Assembly (NCBI RefSeq): GCF_003634555.1
Contig: NZ_RBKS01000001.1
Coordinates: 3,906,001 to 3,970,000 of the forward strand
Length of the DNA: 64,000 nucleotides
Direction: 5' to 3'
DNA from: Frondihabitans australicus
GTDB taxonomy: Bacteria; Actinomycetota; Actinomycetes; Actinomycetales; Microbacteriaceae
Made by a program: the position numbers and the translations under genes. Below are positions 16,284 through 24,644 of this stretch, piece by piece (position 1 is the stretch's first letter; every line of letters starts with the position of its first letter). The notes below the pieces were generated by a model, which searched no databases, was not told where the DNA came from, and saw only the letters and a list, made by a program, of their open reading frames with translations.

Positions 16284-17024
16284 TCAGGCGGGGGCGACGC
16301 GCGTGTCGCCGGGCGGCAGGCCCCGGCCTCGGGCGAGCGAGTCGAGGGCGCGGAGATCGGCGGCCAGGCGGGCTTTCGGATCCTGCCCCACGTGGCCGTG
16401 GCCCGGGATCACGAGCGCCGCCTGCTCGACGAAGGGGCGCAGGGTCTCGAGGCCGTCGAGGTACGCGGCGAATCCCGCCGGGTCGTCGGTCGCGGGCAGC
16501 GGCGGCTCGACGTCGCTGAGCATGTCACCGGCCAGCAGGATCCGAGAGCCGCTCAGCCACAGCGCCCCGTGGCCGGGAACGTGGGCGTCGTGCACCACGA
16601 CTTCGACGGGCTGGCCCTGCCACGGCAGGAGGCGACCAGGGCCGGGGAGCGGCGCGACGTCGCCGACCAGAGGCAGCAGCTCCGCGGGCCACGGCCCGAG
16701 CTCGCCGAGCAGCTCGTCGCGCGTCGGCGACGACGTGGCGCGGCGAGCCGTCTCGGCCGAGGCCCACCGCGGCGGCGACCCGAAGCGCGGGTGCCAGAGC
16801 ACGTGGTCGAAGTGCGCGTGTGTCGAGAATCCGGCGACGACTTGCAGACCCAGCTCGTCGAGGTCGTCGGCGAGGGCCTCCAGCTCGTCGGGCTCCCAGG
16901 CAGGGTCGACGAGCAGGACCTCGTTCGACGCGGGCGTCGCTCGCACGACGGTCGACGTCGTGGTGTCGCGACGGCTCGTGGCGACGAGCACTCCCGGCGA
17001 GACCTCGACGAGACGCCGGGTCAC
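16284..17024 (-). CDS. Metallo-beta-lactamase-fold hydrolase at the end of the putrescine operon
   Basis: A 246-residue MBL-fold protein. The metal motif THAHFDH (HxHxDH) is present, with further ligands in HVPGHGALWL, AGDMLSD and VIPGHGHV. Such proteins hydrolyse thioesters, lactones or phosphoesters, often with two zinc ions. It starts at GTG 17024, 34 bases after the APC permease gene, and appears to be the last gene of the gabT-gabD-aldehyde dehydrogenase-putrescine oxidase-permease operon. Its role there is unknown: it might hydrolyse a cyclised or conjugated pathway by-product. No Shine-Dalgarno is obvious, so it may be translated by coupling from upstream. Confidence 0.75.
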   Translation of the reverse strand: MTRRLVEVSPGVLVATSRRDTTTSTVVRATPASNEVLLVDPAWEPDELEALADDLDELGLQVVAGFSTHAHFDHVLWHPRFGSPPRWASAETARRATSSPTRDELLGELGPWPAELLPLVGDVAPLPGPGRLLPWQGQPVEVVVHDAHVPGHGALWLSGSRILLAGDMLSDVEPPLPATDDPAGFAAYLDGLETLRPFVEQAALVIPGHGHVGQDPKARLAADLRALDSLARGRGLPPGDTRVAPA

Positions 17025-17058
17025 GCGGCTGCTCGCGTCGGCTCGGTCGGACGCCGGG

Positions 17059-18639
17059 TCACGCGGGGGTGGGGCCGCCGGGCTCTGCAGACGCCGCCAC
17101 GCCGACCCCGGCTGCGGCGTCGTCGAGCTCCTGCGCCAGGGCCCGGTTCTCGCGCCGCGTCTTGGTGCCGAGCGCCCAGAAGATCACGCCGATCACGATG
17201 AACGCCACCACGGGCACCAGTTCGGTGAGGAGGTAGAGGCCGGCCTCGGAGGCCTTCCAGCCGTCGGGGCGGAAGTCGGCGCCGAACCAGTCGTAGAAGG
17301 CGCCGGGCGCCATCAGCTGCACGACGGTGAAGGCGAGCAGCAGCATGAGCACGACGGTGAGGCCGCGCATCCACGGCATGCGGAACGGCCGCTCGACGTC
17401 GGGGTGCGAGCGGCGGAGCTTCCAGAGCGACGGGAAGATGAGCAGGTAGCTGATCAGCGTGGTCGAGATCGTCACGCCAAGCACCGCGCCGAAGAACTTG
17501 TAGGCGTTGCCCTCGGTGATCGTGGTGGCGAGCACCAGCACGACGGTCGAGACGATGCCGCTGAAGATGTTGACGCGCACCGGGGTGCCGAGCTTCGCGT
17601 CGATGACGCCGAAGAAGCGCGGCGCGGCGCCGTCGTAGCCCGACACCGCGAGCGAGCGGTCGGAGCCCATGATCCACGTGACGCCCGACGTGAGCACGCA
17701 GGCGACGAACAGAACTGCCGCCGCGGCGCCGACGGTGCCCGAGGCTCCGCCGAACACCGAGAACGTGGTCTGGATCGCGTCGACGAAACCGCCGAGGTTC
17801 GTCACCTTGTCGACCGGGATCACCAGCAGGATCCCGAGGATCGGCACCGCGTACAGCACGAACGAGAACGCGGCGGAGCGCAGGATCGCGAACGGCACGT
17901 CGCGCTTCGCGTTGGTCATCTCCTCGCCGGCGCTGTTCGGCAGCTCGAAGCCCACGTAGTTGAACAGCAGCACGCCGACCAGGGCGACGAAGCCCGCGTA
18001 CGACGGCGTGAAGGATCCCGCGCCCAGCCCGTGCACCCCGTGCTCGACGCCGTAGACGATCACGGTGACGACGAAGACGCCGAGCAGGAGGAAGCGCGCG
18101 AAGGCGCCGACGGTCGTGATCCACTTGCCGACGCGGAACGAGAGCACCGCGGCGAGCACGGCGACCCAGATGAACGGGATCGTGATGACGTAGAACGCCC
18201 ACGGGAACGCGTAGCCGCCGATCATCACCGTCGGCCAGTCCTTGCCGGCGTGGAAGAACACCTGCAGCGCGTACGCCGCGGCCGAGGCGAGCGTGCCGCC
18301 GAGCCACACCGGGTTCGTCACCCAGTAGAGGAAGTTGTTGATCGCGCCGGCGAGGTGGCCGAACGCCATCCTGGTCCAGATGTACGGCCCGCCCTCCTGC
18401 GGGAACGTGCTGCCCAACTCTGCGAAGAGCAGCGCCTGCGGCACGAAGAACACGACCGCGAGCACCACCATCCACGTGAAGGCCTCGCCGCCCGACGCCG
18501 CCACCGAGGCGATCGTGTCGACGCCGACGATGGTGCAGATCAGGAAGAACAGGATGTCGAACCGGCCGAAGTGCTTCTTCAGCTTGCTGCTCTCGGCTGC
18601 CGCCGGGGCGAGATTCGGGGTGGAGATGTCGAGTGCCAT
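17059..18639 (-). CDS. APC-superfamily amino acid/polyamine permease
   Basis: A 526-residue integral membrane transporter with about 12 hydrophobic segments, the first at FDILFFLICTIVGVDTIASV. The APC hallmark FELPNSAGEEMTNAKRDVP sits in the middle, and the charged C-terminal tail is cytosolic. It lies within the GABA/putrescine operon, 172 bases downstream of the putrescine-oxidase-like gene, so uptake of putrescine, GABA or agmatine (or exchange of one for another) is the likely role. The specificity cannot be read from sequence. A terminator-like hairpin separates it from the upstream gene, so its expression may be partly independent. Confidence 0.82.
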   Translation of the reverse strand: MALDISTPNLAPAAAESSKLKKHFGRFDILFFLICTIVGVDTIASVAASGGEAFTWMVVLAVVFFVPQALLFAELGSTFPQEGGPYIWTRMAFGHLAGAINNFLYWVTNPVWLGGTLASAAAYALQVFFHAGKDWPTVMIGGYAFPWAFYVITIPFIWVAVLAAVLSFRVGKWITTVGAFARFLLLGVFVVTVIVYGVEHGVHGLGAGSFTPSYAGFVALVGVLLFNYVGFELPNSAGEEMTNAKRDVPFAILRSAAFSFVLYAVPILGILLVIPVDKVTNLGGFVDAIQTTFSVFGGASGTVGAAAAVLFVACVLTSGVTWIMGSDRSLAVSGYDGAAPRFFGVIDAKLGTPVRVNIFSGIVSTVVLVLATTITEGNAYKFFGAVLGVTISTTLISYLLIFPSLWKLRRSHPDVERPFRMPWMRGLTVVLMLLLAFTVVQLMAPGAFYDWFGADFRPDGWKASEAGLYLLTELVPVVAFIVIGVIFWALGTKTRRENRALAQELDDAAAGVGVAASAEPGGPTPA

Positions 18640-18765
18640 GGTGTGCCGTGCCTCTGAACGATGCGGGAAGGGAGGGGCGGTGCGGTGGGACGGGACAGTG
18701 CTGGTGGTGCTGTGGAGTTATGGGGTGGTGCTGATGGTGCGCAGGAGCAGACGCGGTGCGTCGCA

Positions 18766-18803
18766 CCCCGGGGGCCCGCCTGCCGACAGGCCGACCCCCG
18801 GGG
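18766..18803 (-). terminator. Hairpin downstream of the putrescine-oxidase-like gene
   Basis: CCCCGGGGG (18766-18774) pairs with CCCCCGGGG (18795-18803), with CCTG/CAGG continuing the stem inside. It lies between the flavoenzyme gene and the permease gene of the same operon, so it may attenuate rather than end transcription. Confidence 0.5.
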
Positions 18804-18812
18804 TCGGGGCGG

Positions 18813-20192
18813 CTACGCGCTCGCGACCGCGGTGGCCGCGAGCGACTCGGCGATCTCGGCGCCGATGCGGTGCCCGACGCGGATCGCCCCGTCGACGTGC
18901 TGGAACCCGAGCCCGGCGAGGTCGCTCGAGCCGAAGCGGATCGGCCCCACCGGAGAGTTCTGGTCCTGACCGTAGCGGCTCAGACCCCCGAGGTCGTAAC
19001 TCGCGGCGTACGCGCCCTGCGTCCACTCCTCGGAGGCCCAGTCGCTCTCGTAGTAGACGGCGGGGCTGAGCGCCTCGTCGCCGTAGTAGGCGGCGAGCGA
19101 CTCGAGGATCAGGCGCTTGCGCTCGTCGGCGTCGAGAGCGAAGACGCGGTCGGCCTTCTCGTCCGACACGAAGCCGACCAGGGTGCCGCGGGTCTCGCCG
19201 TGGTTGCTGTTGTCGTATGCCTCGTGCACGAGCTGGTACGGGCTGAACGCCGTGCCCGAGAGGCCCTTGTCGCGCCAGAACGGGGTCTCGTAGGTGGCGT
19301 GCACCTTGATCACGAGACCGAGCGAGAGGTGCTGGTGGAGCTGGTGCCGGCGGCGGGGCAGCGGCGGCACGTAGTCGATGCGCCCGTAGAGGTTCGGCGG
19401 CACGGCCACGAGGGCGCGCTTCGCCTCGACGCGCAGGGTGTCGGTCGTCGCGACGACGCCGTCGTCGCTCCACTCGAGGGTGTGGACGGGCTGCTCGAGC
19501 TTCACTCGGTCGCCGAGCGACGCGGCCAGGGCGAGCGGCACGCCCTGGAGGCCGCCGACGACGCGCTTGTCGAGGATGAAGTCGGCGTCGACGAGGTTCG
19601 AGAAGCTGCCGGCGCTCGCGGCCATGAGCAGCGCCTGGAGGGTCGAGAAGGCGTGCGCGGGCTTGGTCAGCATGGCGTCGGCGATGAAGAGGGCGATGTT
19701 GTCTCGCGCCTCCTCGTCGTCGGACTGCTGTTCGAGCCACGTCCTGAACGACACGTGGTCGAGCTCGTGGGCCTGCGGGTGCGCCCAGGGGGCGTCGGGG
19801 TCGACCTGGGCCACGAGCTCGTCGAGCACGACGATGAGGCGCTCGATCTCGCTCTCGGTCGTGGGGGAGGCGGGGAAGATGTCGCCGGTGAACCGCTTGG
19901 CGACGCCGTCGCGGCCGACGTAGACGCTCTCGCCCTCGCGGTACCGCGAGTAGGTCGGCAGGCCGAGCTCCTCGAGGGTCGCGAGCAGGGCCGTCTGGTC
20001 GGGCGACACCCACTGGCCGCCGATCTCGAACATCTGGCCCTCGATGTCGTTGGTCCAGAGCCGGCCGCCGACGCGGTCGCGCGCCTCCAGCACGACGACG
20101 GAGTGCCCGGCCTTCACGAGGTCGGTGGCGGCGGTGAGGCCGGTCGCGCCCGCGCCGATGATGACGACGTCGGCATTCAGTGTCTCGGTCAT
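18813..20192 (-). CDS. puo: Flavin monoamine oxidase, probable putrescine oxidase
   Basis: A 459-residue FAD-dependent amine oxidase. The dinucleotide fold is DVVIIGAGATGLTAATDLVK followed by VLEARDRVGGRLWT, then EIGGQWVSPDQ; the C-terminal FAD-contacting segment is VDGAIRVGHRIGAEIAES. Length and motifs match actinobacterial putrescine oxidases (Kocuria, Rhodococcus), which turn putrescine into 4-aminobutanal, ammonia and hydrogen peroxide. Directly downstream enzymes of the pathway are encoded just upstream in the same operon: aldehyde dehydrogenase (gap 26 bases), gabD and gabT. The ATG at 20192 has AAAGAAG upstream. Putrescine is inferred from the operon; tyramine or another amine cannot be excluded from sequence. 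Confidence 0.82.
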   Translation of the reverse strand: MTETLNADVVIIGAGATGLTAATDLVKAGHSVVVLEARDRVGGRLWTNDIEGQMFEIGGQWVSPDQTALLATLEELGLPTYSRYREGESVYVGRDGVAKRFTGDIFPASPTTESEIERLIVVLDELVAQVDPDAPWAHPQAHELDHVSFRTWLEQQSDDEEARDNIALFIADAMLTKPAHAFSTLQALLMAASAGSFSNLVDADFILDKRVVGGLQGVPLALAASLGDRVKLEQPVHTLEWSDDGVVATTDTLRVEAKRALVAVPPNLYGRIDYVPPLPRRRHQLHQHLSLGLVIKVHATYETPFWRDKGLSGTAFSPYQLVHEAYDNSNHGETRGTLVGFVSDEKADRVFALDADERKRLILESLAAYYGDEALSPAVYYESDWASEEWTQGAYAASYDLGGLSRYGQDQNSPVGPIRFGSSDLAGLGFQHVDGAIRVGHRIGAEIAESLAATAVASA

Positions 20193-20218
20193 GGGTCGTA
20201 CTTCTTTCGGTGCAGGGT

Positions 20219-21634
20219 TCAGTGGGCGCTCATCACGTGCTTGATGCGCGTGTAGTCGTCGATCGAGTATGCCGACAGGTCTTTCCCGTAGCCGGACTCC
20301 TTGAATCCGCCGTGCGGCATCTCGGCCACGAGCGGGATGTGCGTGTTGATCCAGACGCAGCCGAAGTCGAGGTCGCGCGCGAAGCGCTGGGCGACCCGGT
20401 GGTTCTCCGTCCAGACGCTCGACGCCAGGGCGTAGCGGACGCCGTTGGCGAGCTCGAGCGCCTCGTCGTCGGTGTCGAACGCCTGCACGGTGAGCACGGG
20501 CCCGAAGGTCTCGTTCTGCACGATGTCGTCGTCCTGCTTCACGTCGGCGATGATCGTCGGCGCGAAGTAGAACCCCGTGTCGCCCACGCGGAAGCCGCCG
20601 GTGCGGATGGTGGCGTGCTCGGGCAGCCCCTCGACGGCCTTCGTGACGGCGGCGAAGTGCCGCGCGTTGTTGAGCGGCCCGTAGAACGCCTCGTCGTTCG
20701 GCCCGGTCACCGTCGACTCGGCGGCCTTCACGAGCGCGTCGACGAACTCGTCGTGGATCGACCGGTGCACGATGACGCGGGTGGCCGCCGTGCAGTCCTG
20801 ACCTGCGTTGAAGAAGCCGGCCTCGCAGATCGCCTGGGCGCTCGCCTCGATGTCGACGTCGGGGAACACCACGACGGGCGCTTTGCCGCCGAGCTCGAGG
20901 TGCACGCGCTTGAGTCCGGCTGCTCCTGAGGTCGCGACGGCCCGACCCGCGCGCACGCTGCCGGTGATCGCGACGAGACCGGGCACCGGGTGCTCCGTGA
21001 GCAGCGTGCCTGTCGACGCGTCGCCGAGCACCACGTTGAAGACCCCGTCGGGCAGGATGCCACGGGTGAGTTCGGCGAGGACCAGCGTCGACTCCGGCGT
21101 GGTGTCGCTCGGCTTCAGGACGATCGTGTTGCCGGCGGCGAGGGCCGGCCCGATCTTCCACAGGGCCATCATCAGCGGGTAGTTCCACGGAGTGACCTGG
21201 GCGACGACGCCGATCGGCTCGCGCCGGACCTGCGAGGTGAGGCCTTCGGCGAACTCGCCCGACGTGAGGCCGCGGGGGTCGCGGGCCGCGCCCGCGAAGA
21301 AGCGCATCTGGTCGGCTCCGACCGCGACCTCCTCGGTGGCGACGAACGAGGCGACCTGGCCGGTGTTGCGCACCTGCGCCTCGACGAGGCGGTCGGAGGC
21401 GCCCTCGATGGCGTCGGCCAGTGCGAGCAGCGCCTTCTGCCGTGCGCTCGGCGTCGCGGCCTTCCAGCCCGGGAACGCCGCCGCCGCGGCGGCCATGGCG
21501 CGGTCGACGTCTGACGCGTCGGAGATCGGCGAGGTGGCGACGACCTGCTCGGTGCGCGGGTCGACGACGTCGAGGGCGCCGGTGCCCGAGGCGTCGACGA
21601 AGTCGCCGTCGATGAAGTTCTGAAGCGTTGCCAT
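20219..21634 (-). CDS. Aldehyde dehydrogenase, probable 4-aminobutyraldehyde dehydrogenase
   Basis: A 471-residue NAD(P)-dependent aldehyde dehydrogenase. VTPWNYPLMMALWKIGPALA binds the cofactor, LELGGKAPVVV carries the catalytic Glu, and FFNAGQDCTAATR carries the catalytic Cys281; ETFGPVLTVQAF follows. FFNAGQDCTAATR is the form found in aminobutyraldehyde dehydrogenases (PatD/PuuC-like). Product of the putrescine oxidase encoded 26 bases downstream is 4-aminobutanal, and its oxidation gives GABA for the gabT product, so the role is well supported by context. The ATG at 21634 has a GAGGAGA Shine-Dalgarno. Confidence 0.88.
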   Translation of the reverse strand: MATLQNFIDGDFVDASGTGALDVVDPRTEQVVATSPISDASDVDRAMAAAAAAFPGWKAATPSARQKALLALADAIEGASDRLVEAQVRNTGQVASFVATEEVAVGADQMRFFAGAARDPRGLTSGEFAEGLTSQVRREPIGVVAQVTPWNYPLMMALWKIGPALAAGNTIVLKPSDTTPESTLVLAELTRGILPDGVFNVVLGDASTGTLLTEHPVPGLVAITGSVRAGRAVATSGAAGLKRVHLELGGKAPVVVFPDVDIEASAQAICEAGFFNAGQDCTAATRVIVHRSIHDEFVDALVKAAESTVTGPNDEAFYGPLNNARHFAAVTKAVEGLPEHATIRTGGFRVGDTGFYFAPTIIADVKQDDDIVQNETFGPVLTVQAFDTDDEALELANGVRYALASSVWTENHRVAQRFARDLDFGCVWINTHIPLVAEMPHGGFKESGYGKDLSAYSIDDYTRIKHVMSAH

Positions 21635-21654
21635 GTCTCTCCTCGTGTGGGGCG

Positions 21655-23133
21655 TCAGGCGGTGGTCGTGGGAAGCAGGGCGTAGATGGTGTCGAGGTAC
21701 TCGTGGATTCCCTCGGCGCCGCCCTCGCGGCCGAGACCCGACGACTTCACGCCGCCGAACGGCGCCGCCGCGTTCGACACGACGCCGGCGTTCAGCCCGA
21801 CCATGCCCGCCCGCAGCGAGCCGATCAGCCGGTGGCCGCGCGCGAGGTCGGTCGTGAAGGCGTAGGCGATCAGCCCGAACTCGGTGTCGTTGGCGAGGTC
21901 GACGCCCTCCTGCTCGGTCTCGAACGTCGCGATCGCGGCGACGGGGCCGAAGATCTCCTCGCGCAGGAGCCGCGTCCCCGGCGTGATCCCGTTCAGCACG
22001 GTCGGCTCGAAGAACGTGCCCGGGCCGTCGATTCGCGACCCTCCGGTGAGCACGGTCGCGCCGCGCGACGTGGCGTCGGCGACGAGGTCGGCGCTCTTGT
22101 CGACCGCCGCGGCGTTGATGAGCGGGCCGATCGACACGCCATCCTCGGTGCCGCGGCCCACGCCGAGCGCCTTCACGCGCTCGGTGAGGCGGCGCGAGAA
22201 CTCGTCGGCGACGTCCTTCTGCACGAAGAAGCGGTTGGCCGCGGTGCAGGCCTCGCCGATGTTGCGGAACTTCGCCAGCATGGCGCCGTCGACGGCCTTG
22301 TCGAGGTCGGCGTCGTCGAAGACGAGGAACGGGGCGTTGCCGCCGAGCTCCATCGAGGTGCGCAGCACGTTGTCGGCGGCCTGCTTCAGCAGCTTCTTGC
22401 CGACCGGCGTCGACCCGGTGAAGCTGATCTTCCGCAGCCGAGGGTCGGCCATGATCGCGCTCGAGACGCCGGCAGCGTCGGTCGAGGTGACGATGTTGAC
22501 CACGCCGGCGGGCACGCCGGCCTCGAGCAGCAGGCCGGCGAAGAACAGGCTGGTGAGCGGCGTGAGCTCGGCGGGCTTGACGACCACCGTGCATCCTGCG
22601 GCCAGGGCCGGCCCGATCTTGCGCGTGAGCATCGCGAGCGGGAAGTTCCACGGCGTGATGAGGTAGCAGGGCCCGACCGGGCGGTGCGACACGATGGTGG
22701 TGCCGGTGCCCTCGGGGTTCGAGCCGTACCGGCCCGAGATGCGCACGGCCTCCTCCGAGAACCAGCGGAGGAACTCGGAGCCGTAGGTCACCTCGCCCCG
22801 CGCCTCGGCGAGGGGCTTGCCCATCTCCATCGTCATGAGCAGGGCGAGGTCGTCGGCGTGCTCCTGGCAGAGGTCGAAGGCGCGGCGCAGGATCTCGCCG
22901 CGCTTCCGCGGAGCGGTCGCGGCCCACGCGTCGGCGGCGGCGTCGGCCGCGTCGAGCGCGGCGATACCGTCTTCCGCCGACCCGTCGGCCACCTGCGCGA
23001 GCGTCTCGCCGGTGGCCGGGTCGACGACGGCGAACGTCTCGCCCGAGCCCGCGGACCTCCAGACGCCGTTGATCAGGATGCCGGTCGGCAGCTGGGCGAG
23101 GAGCTCCTCCTCGCGGGTCGACGTGGTGGTCAT
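21655..23133 (-). CDS. gabD: Succinate-semialdehyde dehydrogenase
   Basis: A 492-residue aldehyde dehydrogenase. The motifs are YLITPWNFPLAMLTRKIGPA, TSMELGGNAPFLVFDDADLD (catalytic Glu) and FRNIGEACTAANRFFV (catalytic Cys296), followed by EEIFGPVAAIATF. TRKIGPALAAGCTVVVKPAELTPL-type spacing and the GEACTAANR block are typical of NADP-dependent succinate-semialdehyde dehydrogenases. Its ATG overlaps the gabT stop as ATGA, so the two are translationally coupled and together convert GABA to succinate for the TCA cycle. It lies 20 bases upstream of the aminobutyraldehyde dehydrogenase gene. Confidence 0.92.
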   Translation of the reverse strand: MTTTSTREEELLAQLPTGILINGVWRSAGSGETFAVVDPATGETLAQVADGSAEDGIAALDAADAAADAWAATAPRKRGEILRRAFDLCQEHADDLALLMTMEMGKPLAEARGEVTYGSEFLRWFSEEAVRISGRYGSNPEGTGTTIVSHRPVGPCYLITPWNFPLAMLTRKIGPALAAGCTVVVKPAELTPLTSLFFAGLLLEAGVPAGVVNIVTSTDAAGVSSAIMADPRLRKISFTGSTPVGKKLLKQAADNVLRTSMELGGNAPFLVFDDADLDKAVDGAMLAKFRNIGEACTAANRFFVQKDVADEFSRRLTERVKALGVGRGTEDGVSIGPLINAAAVDKSADLVADATSRGATVLTGGSRIDGPGTFFEPTVLNGITPGTRLLREEIFGPVAAIATFETEQEGVDLANDTEFGLIAYAFTTDLARGHRLIGSLRAGMVGLNAGVVSNAAAPFGGVKSSGLGREGGAEGIHEYLDTIYALLPTTTA

Positions 23134-24482
23134 GAGGCCTCCAGGGCCTGGCGCACGATGTCCAGCCCCTCGCGGAGCAGGTCGTCGCCGATCGCGAGCG
23201 GGGGCAGGAAGCGGATGATGTTGCCGTACGTGCCGCAGGTGAGCAGGATCACGCCGTGCTGGTGACCGAAGCTCGCCACCTTCGACGTGAGGGCCGCGTC
23301 GGGCTCGCCCGTCACCGGGTCGACCAGCTCGATGGCGATCATTGCCCCCCGGCCGCGGACGTCGCCGACGCGCGGGTCGGCCTGCTGGATCTCGCGCAGG
23401 ATCGGGAGCATCACCGCCTCGATGCCCCTCGCCCTCTCGACCAGCCCGTCGCTCTCGTACGTCGCGATCGCAGCCAGGGCGGCCGCGCAGGCGACGGGGT
23501 TGCCGCCGTAGGTGCCGCCGAGGCCGCCGACGTGCGGGGCGTCCATGATCTCGGCCCGGCCGGTGACCGCCGCGAGCGGCATGCCGCCGGCGATGCCCTT
23601 GGCCGTCGTGATGAGGTCGGGCACGACGCCCTCGTGCTCGCAGGCGAACATGGCGCCGGTGCGGGCGAAGCCGGTCTGGACCTCGTCGGCGATGAAGACG
23701 ACGTCGTTGGCGCTCGCCCACTCCGACAGGGCCTTGAGGTAGCCGGGGGCGGGCACGATGAAGCCGCCCTCGCCCTGGATCGGCTCGATGATGATCGCCG
23801 CGAGGTTGGCCGCGCCGATCTGCTTCTCGATGACGCTGATCGCCTTCTTCGCGGCCGTCGGCCCGTCGAGCCCGTCGCGGTAGGGGTACGAGAGCGGCGC
23901 GCGGTAGATCTCCGGCGCGAACGGCCCGAAGCCGGACTTGTAGGGCATCGACTTCGCCGTGAGGGCCATCGTGAGGTTCGTGCGGCCGTGGTAGGCGTGG
24001 TCGAACGCGACCACGGCCTGCTTGCCGGTGTACGACCTGGCGATCTTGACCGCGTTCTCGACCGCCTCTGCTCCGGTGTTGAACAGCGCCGTGCGCTTGT
24101 CGTGGTCGCCGGGCGTGAGGCGGTTGAGCGCCTCGGCCACGTCGACGTAGAGGTCGTAGCCGGTGACCATGAAGCACGTGTGCGTGAAACGGCCCACCTG
24201 CTCCTGCACGGCGTCGACGACGGCGGGCGCGGCGTTGCCGACGCCGGTCACGGCGATGCCGGTGCCCAGGTCGATGAAGCTGTTGCCGTCGACGTCGACC
24301 AGCACGCCGCCGCCGGCGACGTCGGTGAAGACGGGGAGGCTGATGCCGATGCCCTGCGGCACGGCGGCCGTCTTGCGGGCCAGGAGCTCGCGCGACCGCG
24401 GCCCCGGGATCTCGGTCACGATGCGGCGCTCCTGCGGGAGCGACGGGCCACCGGTCTTGTGGTCTGGTTCGACGATCGTCAT
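23130..24482 (-). CDS. gabT: 4-aminobutyrate--2-oxoglutarate transaminase
   Basis: A 450-residue class III PLP aminotransferase. NTGAEAVENAVKIARSYTGK binds the cofactor, YHGRTNLTMALTAK follows, IIEPIQGEGGFIVP and FIADEVQTGFARTG are present, and the Schiff-base Lys295 lies in TTAKGIAGGMPLAA. These residues match GabT, which transfers the amino group of GABA to 2-oxoglutarate, giving succinate semialdehyde. It is the first gene of the operon, with a GAGAGGAGA Shine-Dalgarno. The promoter region is shared with the divergent PucR-type regulator and contains repeated CGGCA(G)ATTG half-sites. Confidence 0.93.
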   Translation of the reverse strand: MTIVEPDHKTGGPSLPQERRIVTEIPGPRSRELLARKTAAVPQGIGISLPVFTDVAGGGVLVDVDGNSFIDLGTGIAVTGVGNAAPAVVDAVQEQVGRFTHTCFMVTGYDLYVDVAEALNRLTPGDHDKRTALFNTGAEAVENAVKIARSYTGKQAVVAFDHAYHGRTNLTMALTAKSMPYKSGFGPFAPEIYRAPLSYPYRDGLDGPTAAKKAISVIEKQIGAANLAAIIIEPIQGEGGFIVPAPGYLKALSEWASANDVVFIADEVQTGFARTGAMFACEHEGVVPDLITTAKGIAGGMPLAAVTGRAEIMDAPHVGGLGGTYGGNPVACAAALAAIATYESDGLVERARGIEAVMLPILREIQQADPRVGDVRGRGAMIAIELVDPVTGEPDAALTSKVASFGHQHGVILLTCGTYGNIIRFLPPLAIGDDLLREGLDIVRQALEAS

Positions 24483-24589
24483 CGGGCGTCTCCTCTCGCA
24501 GCCGCTGTCGGACTGCCCACCGGTGCAGCCCCGGTCGGACTGCCCACGCCCACCGTAGAGAGGCACGCCGAAGCGCGTCGTTGCCATTT

Positions 24590-24631
24590 CGGCAGATTGT
24601 GGAGAACACCTGGCCTGAGCGGCAATTGGGG
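24590..24631. promoter_or_regulatory. Repeated half-sites in the gabT/pucR intergenic region
   Basis: CGGCAGATTGTGG (24590-24602) and CGGCAATTGGGG (24620-24631) are near-identical direct copies 30 bases apart, about three helical turns. The second copy ends one base before the TAACCT box of the PucR gene. They are candidate binding sites for the PucR-type regulator. A separate direct repeat, GTCGGACTGCCCAC, occurs at 24507-24520 and 24534-24547. Confidence 0.5.
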
Positions 24632-24644
24632 ATAACCTCGGACG

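Noticed and set aside
20219-22927. A 902-codon and overlapping 984-codon open frames on the minus strand
   Set aside because: They are the true aldehyde dehydrogenase genes with upstream extensions that read the neighbouring genes in the wrong frame; family starts and Shine-Dalgarno sites are internal.
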